DNA of 12,259 nucleotides from Actinomycetota bacterium (GTDB lineage: Bacteria > Actinomycetota > UBA4738 > HRBIN12): assembly GCA_005883885.1 (NCBI GenBank), contig VAYF01000060.1:1-12259 (forward strand). The letters run 5' to 3'. The translations under genes were made by a program, and so were the position numbers. The notes beneath the pieces are model-generated. The model was given only the letters and a program-made list of their open reading frames with translations, made no database searches and was not told the origin of the DNA. Positions 6,982-12,259 of this stretch are shown here, piece by piece; within the stretch, counting starts at the first letter, position 1; each line of letters starts with the position of its first letter.

Positions 6982-8004
6982 TCAGGCGTTCGCGCACACA
7001 GCCTTCGCGGTGACCGACCACGCGCCCGACGTGCTGCTGCCCTCGAACACGCGCACGGTCCACGCGCGGGCGGTCCTCGGGAAGCTGGCGCGGACGAGCA
7101 ACGACCCCACGACGCCGACGCGTCCATGCAGCGAGGATCCGCCGCCGAGCACCTTCTTCCCGGCGGGACAGATCGCCGAGACCGACTTCGCCCTCGAATT
7201 GCTGGGCGAGGTATGGGAAACGGTCGTTCGTCCACTCACCCCCGCCGGACCTGCGGGACCGGCCGGACCGATACCCGGACCTTCCGCCTGCACGACTCCC
7301 AGGGTCACGTTGTGGCCCAGGAAGCAGCCACTGACGCACGTGTCTGAAGCGGTGATGAGTGCGTCGCCATTCACATCCACGAGACCGTTGGACGATGCCG
7401 GGGGAGTCGGGCTGAAACCACACGTCTGGCCAAGGACGTTCTCGACGCCGACGACGCCGACGGAACAGTCGTCCCCGTCGATCGTTCCATCACCGTTGGC
7501 GTCCACCTTCCCGGCGATCGTGGACCAGGCGAAGTCGGAATCGATGATGCTCGGGTCGTTCGGAGCGCCCGCGTCGAAGACCTTGGGCAGCGGCCACCCG
7601 TCCGGGACGGCGGACCCGTCGGCCGTCGCGAACTGCCCATCGACGACGCCGATCGTGACCCCATCGGCCGTGCCGTCATAGCCGATGAGCGTGCAGTCGT
7701 CGGAGGCGTTGATGACGCCATCGCCTGCCGTCCCAGCGTTGGGCGTAGCCCCCCAGCTATCGCAATCGACTCCCCCGTTGATGATGCTGGTATCGCCGAA
7801 GAACGCGGATGAGTCGTCCGAACCGTTGACGACGCCATCTCCGTTCAGGTCGGCGAGGTTTCCGAAGATCGTCGGGGACACCCCTCCCGTGAGGGCGCTG
7901 GCCGTTGCCGGCCCTCCGGCGAGGAACATCGCGCCGAGCAACACGATGCTCGCGACCGATACAGACCCGAACCGTATGCGTCTCGAAAGAACCTTCTTAC
8001 CCAT
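6982..8004 (-). CDS. secreted protein with EF-hand/dockerin-like loops and a collagen-like stretch
   Basis: 340 residues, function unknown. Residues 1-37 are a signal peptide: basic start with an RR pair (8-9), hydrophobic core near 15-29, likely cleavage after ATASA. Four calcium-loop motifs follow: DLNGDGVVNGSDD (52-64), a shorter AGDGVINASDD (93-103), DANGDGTIDGDD (168-179) and DVNGDALITASD (210-221). The last three are each followed at once by Cys. Eight cysteines in all could form disulphides outside the cell. GIGPAGPAGPAGVSG (244-258) is a short collagen-like Gly-X-Y run. The C-terminal ~80 residues, with CPAGKKVLGGGSS and a final Cys at 337, resemble a domain often seen after such collagen-like runs in actinobacterial proteins. 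There is no LPxTG or membrane anchor, so it is probably released or bound through its domains. The ATG has a GGAGGGAGGAG tract upstream. No enzyme motif is seen. Confidence 0.88.
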   Translation of the reverse strand: MGKKVLSRRIRFGSVSVASIVLLGAMFLAGGPATASALTGGVSPTIFGNLADLNGDGVVNGSDDSSAFFGDTSIINGGVDCDSWGATPNAGTAGDGVINASDDCTLIGYDGTADGVTIGVVDGQFATADGSAVPDGWPLPKVFDAGAPNDPSIIDSDFAWSTIAGKVDANGDGTIDGDDCSVGVVGVENVLGQTCGFSPTPPASSNGLVDVNGDALITASDTCVSGCFLGHNVTLGVVQAEGPGIGPAGPAGPAGVSGRTTVSHTSPSNSRAKSVSAICPAGKKVLGGGSSLHGRVGVVGSLLVRASFPRTARAWTVRVFEGSSTSGAWSVTAKAVCANA

Positions 8005-8322
8005 CGCTCCTCCCTCCGATCGGTGCGGTCACGCGAGGTCGCACCCGTCGGCATGAGAGAGCAGGTCACATCCCCCCTTCCATGCCCTCTTCATCATCGT
8101 TGCCGCCCAAGCTCTGACGAGCGCTGAGTCATGCACACCGTCATCGGACGACCATGCGTCGACTCATCGCGCGGCTTCCAGCGGCCGACCGGATGCGTTC
8201 GCAAGGGCCTCCTTCCGATGGATTCCTTCCCCACGCAACACCCTGCGGTCTAGCGAACGATGGGGCGGACGTCAAACCCGCTGGTGGTCCATCGACACGG
8301 ACGGGGCCAACGCCGTGAATAC
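8005..8322. other. 318-base noncoding region between the rpoC terminator and the secreted-protein gene
   Basis: No coding region with a credible start and ribosome site is seen on either strand; the only open frames are short or antisense extensions of rpoC. It holds a strong purine-rich ribosome binding tract just before 8004 (minus) and one promoter candidate at 8247-8275. No tRNA, small-RNA or riboswitch signature was recognised. It probably forms a ~240-base untranslated leader for the secreted-protein gene. Confidence 0.6.
8247..8275 (-). promoter_or_regulatory. Candidate promoter of the secreted-protein gene
   Basis: Minus-strand TTGACG (8275-8270) and TAGACC (8252-8247) stand 17 bases apart. 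The -35 hexamer is identical to that of the str-operon promoter and the spacing is ideal, but the -10 lacks the final T. It lies downstream of the rpoC terminator and would give the secreted-protein gene its own transcript with a leader of about 235-240 bases. Confidence 0.42.
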
Positions 8323-8353
8323 ACGAAGGCGCCCCCTTCGGGGGCGCCTTCGT
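8323..8353 (-). terminator. rpoC transcription terminator
   Basis: A perfect 14-bp inverted repeat (ACGAAGGCGCCCCC, 8323-8336, with GGGGGCGCCTTCGT, 8340-8353) has a 3-base loop and begins 38 bases after the rpoC stop. The very stable stem and its position make it the rpoBC operon terminator. On the minus strand it is followed by GTATTC with no T-run, as in many high-GC terminators. This suggests that downstream genes need their own promoters. Confidence 0.82.
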
Positions 8354-8391
8354 CGCGTTGCCACTCTCGAGGGTGGCGCTGCCGGAGACGG

Positions 8392-11300
8392 TCAGTCTTC
8401 GGTGGCGACCGTCCCTCCCAGCATGCGTTCCGCTTCCTCGCGCGTGATGCCGACGAGGGCCGGCTCGCCGCTCTCGGAGGCTGCGGCCTCGGCCATCTCG
8501 CGCTGACGTTGGAGCCAGTACTCGGGGATCGCCTCGGGCTTGATCCGCACCTGGATGTTGCGGTAGCGATGCATGCCCGTGCCCGCCGGGATCAGCTTCC
8601 CGATGATCACGTTCTCCTTCAGCCCGAGCAGGGGATCCGACTTGCCCTGGATGGCTGCGTCTGTCAGGACTCGAGTCGTCTCCTGGAACGAGGCCGCCGA
8701 CAACCACGAGTCCGTTGCGAGTGAGGCCTTCGTGATGCCCAGCAACACCGGTCGAGCGGACGCAGGGATGCCGCCGTTCTCGACGATCTCCGCGTTGCGA
8801 TCCTCGAACAGCCGCCGGTTGATCAGGTCACCCGGGAGGAAGTCCGTGTCGCCCGGCTCGATGATGTGGACCTTCCTGAGCATCTGCCGCGCGATCAGCT
8901 CGATGTGCTTGTCGTGGATGGTCACGCCCTGCGAGCGGTACACCTGCTGCACCTCGTCCACGAGGTGCTGCTGCAGCGCGAGGACGCCCTTGACGCGCAG
9001 GATCTCGTGCGGGTTGACCGACCCCTCGGTCAGCTGCTGGCCGACCTCGACACGGTCGCCCGTGACGACGGTCAGCCGAGCCCGGAACGAAACCGGGTAC
9101 TCCACCATGTCGCCGTCCTCGGAGGTGACCCGGATACGCCGGACGTGCTTCTCGTCGTCATCGTCGATCTGGACCTCACCGGCCAGCTCCGTGATCTGCG
9201 CCTCGCCCTTGGGCTTGCGCGCCTCGAAGAGCTCCTGCACGCGCGGCAGACCGTGGGTGATGTCCTCACCCGCGACACCACCCGTGTGGAACGTCCGCAT
9301 GGTGAGCTGGGTCCCCGGCTCGCCGATCGACTGAGCGGCGATGATGCCCACGGCTTCGCCGATGTCCACCAGCCGGCCGGATGCGAGAGAGCGCCCGTAG
9401 CATGCCGCACAGACACCCACCTCCGCCTCGCACGAGGTGACCGATCGAACACGGACCTCGATGACGCCGGAGTCGACGACGACCTGGGCGAGCTCGTCGG
9501 TGAGCTGATCGCCCGCCTTCGCCACCTTCTTCCCGTCGACCTTGACGTCCTCGGCCAAGACGCGACCGAACAGCGAGGTGTCGACGTGGGCGTGCTTCGT
9601 GATGGTGCCGTCGGGTCGACGGACGTTCACGATCGCGGGGATCGAGCGATCGGTCCCACAGTCCTCCTCGCGAACGATCACTTCTTGCGCGACGTCCACC
9701 AACCGGCGGGTCAGGTAGCCGGAGTCGGCCGTCCGCAGCGCCGTATCCGCGAGTCCCTTCCGGGCGCCGTGCGTCGAGATGAAGTACTCCAGGACGGACA
9801 GACCCTCGCGGAAGTTGGACTTGATCGGCCGGGGGATGATCTCGCCCTTCGGGTTGGCAACCAGACCACGCATCCCGGCGAGCTGCCGGATCTGCATGAT
9901 GTTCCCACGGGCACCCGAGTTGGCCATCATGTAGATGGGGTTCGTCGGGGTGAACTGAGCCTCCATGGCCTCCTTCACCTCGTCCGTCGCCTGCGTCCAG
10001 ATCTCGATCAGCTCCTGGCGACGCTCATCGTCGGTGATGATGCCGCGGCGGTACTGCTGCTCCACCTTCTGGGCGCGCTTCTCGTGATCGTCCAGGATGG
10101 CGGCCTTCGTCGGCGGCGTCGTGACGTCCTCGATCCCGATCGTCACGCCAGCCCGGGTCGCGTAGTGGAACCCGAGGTTCTTCAGGTCGTCGAGGACCTG
10201 CTCCACCTGCGCGCGATCGTATCGATGCACGACCTCATCTACGAGACGGGCGACGTCGCCCTTCAGCACCGGCTGGTTGCGGAACTCGAAGTCATCGGGG
10301 AACGCGGCGTTGAGCATGGCGCGCCCGATCGTGGTCCGCACGACGGGCGCACGACCCTTCCACTCCTCGGCGGCAGGGTCGTAGCCTTCCGGCAGCATCT
10401 CGGCTGGGAGCGCCTTGCCGGCGATGCGGATACGAACCGGGTCGTGCAGGGAGTGCCCCCGATCGAGCGCGAGGAGCGCCTCCGACACCGACCCGAACGC
10501 CGGGGTGTCTTCGTCCTTGCGGTCCTCGTTCTGAGCGAGCGAGAGGTAGTAGAGACCGAGGACCATGTCCTGGGTCGGGGTCGCGATCGGACGGCCGTGT
10601 GCCGGGGACAGGATGTTGTTGGTCGACAGCATCAGGATCCTGGCTTCGGCCTGCGCCTCGGCGGACAGCGGCAAGTGCACCGCCATCTGGTCTCCATCGA
10701 AGTCCGCGTTGAACGCCGTGCACACGAGCGGGTGGATCTTGATGGCCTTGCCCTCCACGAGCACGGGCTCGAACGCCTGGATCCCGAGCCGGTGCAACGT
10801 GGGTGCCCGGTTCAACAGGACCGGGTGCTCGCGGATGACCTCTTCGAGCACGTCCCACACCTGTGGGCGAGCGCGCTCCACCATCCGCTTGGCGCTCTTG
10901 ATGTTCTGAGCCAGGGCCTGATCGACCAGCCGCTTCATCACGAACGGCTTGAAGAGCTCGAGCGCCATCTGCTTGGGCAGACCGCACTGGTGCAGCCGGA
11001 GCTCCGGACCGACGACGATGACCGAACGCCCCGAGTAGTCGACTCGCTTGCCGAGCAGGTTCTGGCGGAAACGACCCTGCTTCCCCTTCAACATGTCTGA
11101 GAGGGACTTCAGCGGACGGTTCCCGGGCCCGGTGACGGGCCGGCCACGCCTGCCGTTGTCGAACAAGGCGTCGACGGCCTCCTGGAGCATCCGCTTCTCG
11201 TTGTTCACGATGATCTCGGGCGCCTGGAGGTCGAGCAGTCGCTTGAGGCGGTTGTTCCGGTTGATGACGCGCCGGTAGAGGTCGTTCAGGTCCGACGTCG

Positions 11301-12259
11301 CGAACCGGCCACCATCGAGCTGAACCATGGGACGCAGGTCCGGCGGGATGACCGGGATCGCGTCGAGCACCATCCCGAGCGGGTTGGACTTGCCCTCGGC
11401 GAAGTTGGACGCGACCTTCAAACGCTTGATGGCCTTCAGGCGACGCGTCCCTTTGCCGTTCTCGATCTGGTCCCGGAGGGCCTCGGCTTCGACCTCGGTG
11501 TCCATGTCGGCAAGCAGCCGCTTGATGGACTCGGCGCCCATACCGCCGTCGAAGTAGTCGCTGAAGCGCTCCCGGAGCGACCGATAGACGTTGTCGTCGG
11601 CCACCAGCTGCTTCACGCGGAGGCCCTTGAACGCGGTGAGGACATCGTCGAGGTGCTGAGAGTCGCGGCCGGCGGATTCGTGGATCCGCTCCACGTCGCG
11701 CTGCGCCTCGCGCTTCGCGGCGGACAGCTGAGCGCCCTTCGCGCCTTCGCCCTCCAGCTCCTTGAGTCGATCCTCGAGCTCCGCGAGCCGCTTCTTGACG
11801 TCGTCGTCGCGCTCGGACTCGATATCGCGCTTCTCCGCCTCCATCTCGGCTTCGATCTCGGGCAACGCCTTGTGGCGGCGGTCCTCGTCGACGCGGGTGA
11901 CCACGTAGGCGGCGAAGTAGATGATCCGCTCGAGGTCCTTGGGTGCCAGATCCAGGAGGTATCCCAGACGAGACGGGACCCCCTTGAAGTACCAGATATG
12001 CGTGACCGGCGCCGCGAGCTCGATGTGGCCCATGCGGTCGCGGCGGACCTTGCTCCGGGTGATCTCGACCCCGCACCGCTCGCAGATGATCCCCTTGAAG
12101 CGCACGCGCTTGTACTTGCCGCAGTGACACTCCCAGTCCCGCGTGGGGCCGAAGATCCGCTCGCAGAACAGACCGTCCTTCTCCGGCTTCAGCGTGCGGT
12201 AGTTGATGGTTTCGGGCTTCTTGACCTCGCCGTTGGACCACGCGCGGATCTGGTCCGCA
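8392..12259 (-). CDS. rpoC: DNA-directed RNA polymerase beta' subunit (5' end outside window)
   Basis: 1288 residues are visible; about 17 N-terminal residues lie beyond the window edge. The frame stays open through the edge: the first codons read ADQIRAWSNGEVKKPETINY, so the GTG at 12105 is internal and not the start. Landmarks: zinc-ribbon cysteines C44, C46, C59, C62; a charged Glu/Lys/Arg coiled-coil region typical of actinobacterial beta' (about 11500-11890); the catalytic NADFDGDQM, with three Mg2+-binding Asp, at 10684-10710; the bridge-helix/trigger-loop region from MRGLVANPKGEIIPRP through FISTHGARKGLADTAL (about 9735-9875); and the second zinc site around SCEAEVGVCAACYG (about 9400-9440) with C near 9662. 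The C-terminus GMHRYRNIQVRIKPEAIPEYW is normal. It is the catalytic subunit of RNA polymerase, with rpoB expected immediately upstream. It is intact as far as seen and ends at its own terminator. Confidence 0.99.
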   Translation of the reverse strand, partial: ADQIRAWSNGEVKKPETINYRTLKPEKDGLFCERIFGPTRDWECHCGKYKRVRFKGIICERCGVEITRSKVRRDRMGHIELAAPVTHIWYFKGVPSRLGYLLDLAPKDLERIIYFAAYVVTRVDEDRRHKALPEIEAEMEAEKRDIESERDDDVKKRLAELEDRLKELEGEGAKGAQLSAAKREAQRDVERIHESAGRDSQHLDDVLTAFKGLRVKQLVADDNVYRSLRERFSDYFDGGMGAESIKRLLADMDTEVEAEALRDQIENGKGTRRLKAIKRLKVASNFAEGKSNPLGMVLDAIPVIPPDLRPMVQLDGGRFATSDLNDLYRRVINRNNRLKRLLDLQAPEIIVNNEKRMLQEAVDALFDNGRRGRPVTGPGNRPLKSLSDMLKGKQGRFRQNLLGKRVDYSGRSVIVVGPELRLHQCGLPKQMALELFKPFVMKRLVDQALAQNIKSAKRMVERARPQVWDVLEEVIREHPVLLNRAPTLHRLGIQAFEPVLVEGKAIKIHPLVCTAFNADFDGDQMAVHLPLSAEAQAEARILMLSTNNILSPAHGRPIATPTQDMVLGLYYLSLAQNEDRKDEDTPAFGSVSEALLALDRGHSLHDPVRIRIAGKALPAEMLPEGYDPAAEEWKGRAPVVRTTIGRAMLNAAFPDDFEFRNQPVLKGDVARLVDEVVHRYDRAQVEQVLDDLKNLGFHYATRAGVTIGIEDVTTPPTKAAILDDHEKRAQKVEQQYRRGIITDDERRQELIEIWTQATDEVKEAMEAQFTPTNPIYMMANSGARGNIMQIRQLAGMRGLVANPKGEIIPRPIKSNFREGLSVLEYFISTHGARKGLADTALRTADSGYLTRRLVDVAQEVIVREEDCGTDRSIPAIVNVRRPDGTITKHAHVDTSLFGRVLAEDVKVDGKKVAKAGDQLTDELAQVVVDSGVIEVRVRSVTSCEAEVGVCAACYGRSLASGRLVDIGEAVGIIAAQSIGEPGTQLTMRTFHTGGVAGEDITHGLPRVQELFEARKPKGEAQITELAGEVQIDDDDEKHVRRIRVTSEDGDMVEYPVSFRARLTVVTGDRVEVGQQLTEGSVNPHEILRVKGVLALQQHLVDEVQQVYRSQGVTIHDKHIELIARQMLRKVHIIEPGDTDFLPGDLINRRLFEDRNAEIVENGGIPASARPVLLGITKASLATDSWLSAASFQETTRVLTDAAIQGKSDPLLGLKENVIIGKLIPAGTGMHRYRNIQVRIKPEAIPEYWLQRQREMAEAAASESGEPALVGITREEAERMLGGTVATED

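Noticed and set aside
7245..7275. Short DNA repeat encoding GPAGPAGPAG as a tandem-repeat or CRISPR-like element
   Set aside because: It is only three short Gly-X-Y triplets inside a coding region. No spacers or longer periodicity exist, and no CRISPR, tRNA or rRNA sequence was seen anywhere in the window.
8141..8707. 188-codon minus-strand frame covering the end of rpoC and the gap after it
   Set aside because: It overlaps the conserved rpoC C-terminus in another frame, crosses the strong rpoC terminator, and has no recognisable content.
8866..11100. Long plus-strand open frame (744 codons) opposite rpoC
   Set aside because: It mirrors conserved rpoC codons, has no ribosome site or domain, and is Asp/Leu/Arg/Val biased as antisense shadows are in high-GC genomes.
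12103..12105. GTG at 12105 as the start of rpoC
   Set aside because: The frame continues upstream to the window edge with conserved beta' sequence, including the first two zinc cysteines (WECHCGKYKR).

Overview
The window is high-GC bacterial chromosome carrying a conserved transcription/translation gene block, and almost all of it reads on the minus strand. In transcription order (high to low coordinates) it holds rpoC (5' end cut off by the window edge), a three-gene accessory segment, then rpsL-rpsG, fusA, tuf, rpsJ, rplC and the start of rplD. The protein sequences fit Actinomycetota: the RpoC coiled-coil insert, the S12 N-terminus MPTIQQLVRKGRE, and an EF-G N-terminus ending in PLARTRNIGIM all point there. 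The class cannot be fixed from the sequence alone; the collagen-like secreted protein is also of a kind common in uncultured actinobacteria.

Layout. 12259-8392: rpoC, ending 38 bases before a perfect 14-bp inverted repeat that is its terminator. 8322-8005: noncoding leader with one candidate minus-strand promoter. 8004-6982 (minus): secreted protein with four EF-hand/dockerin-like calcium loops, a short collagen-like GPAGPAGPAG stretch and a C-terminal domain. 5588-6385 and 6372-6929 (plus): an inositol-monophosphatase-family enzyme overlapping by 14 bases with a small HExxH zinc peptidase of the basic-secretory-protein type. These two converge on the secreted-protein gene across a shared bidirectional hairpin. 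5587-5293: divergent promoter region with a good minus-strand promoter (TTGACG, 18-base spacer, TAGCCT) and a structured ~150-base leader for the ribosomal operon. 5292-1: the str/S10 operon with tight spacing (21 bases or less between most genes; 61 between rpsG and fusA).

The most unusual point is that rpsL and rpsG are not two genes here. One uninterrupted 247-codon frame runs from the S12 start to the S7 stop. About 17 C-terminal residues of S12, the intercistronic spacer and about 16 N-terminal residues of S7 are absent. The S12 half also departs from consensus in both decoding-centre loops (Arg at position 43, and changes at 83-96). This is either a real S12-S7 fusion with an altered decoding surface, or a local deletion/assembly error; long-read coverage of the junction would decide.

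Functionally, the minus-strand genes supply RNA polymerase beta', the 30S proteins S12, S7 and S10, the 50S proteins L3 and L4, and the GTPases EF-G and EF-Tu. The three accessory genes have no evident role in translation and appear to be inserted between rpoC and the str operon.
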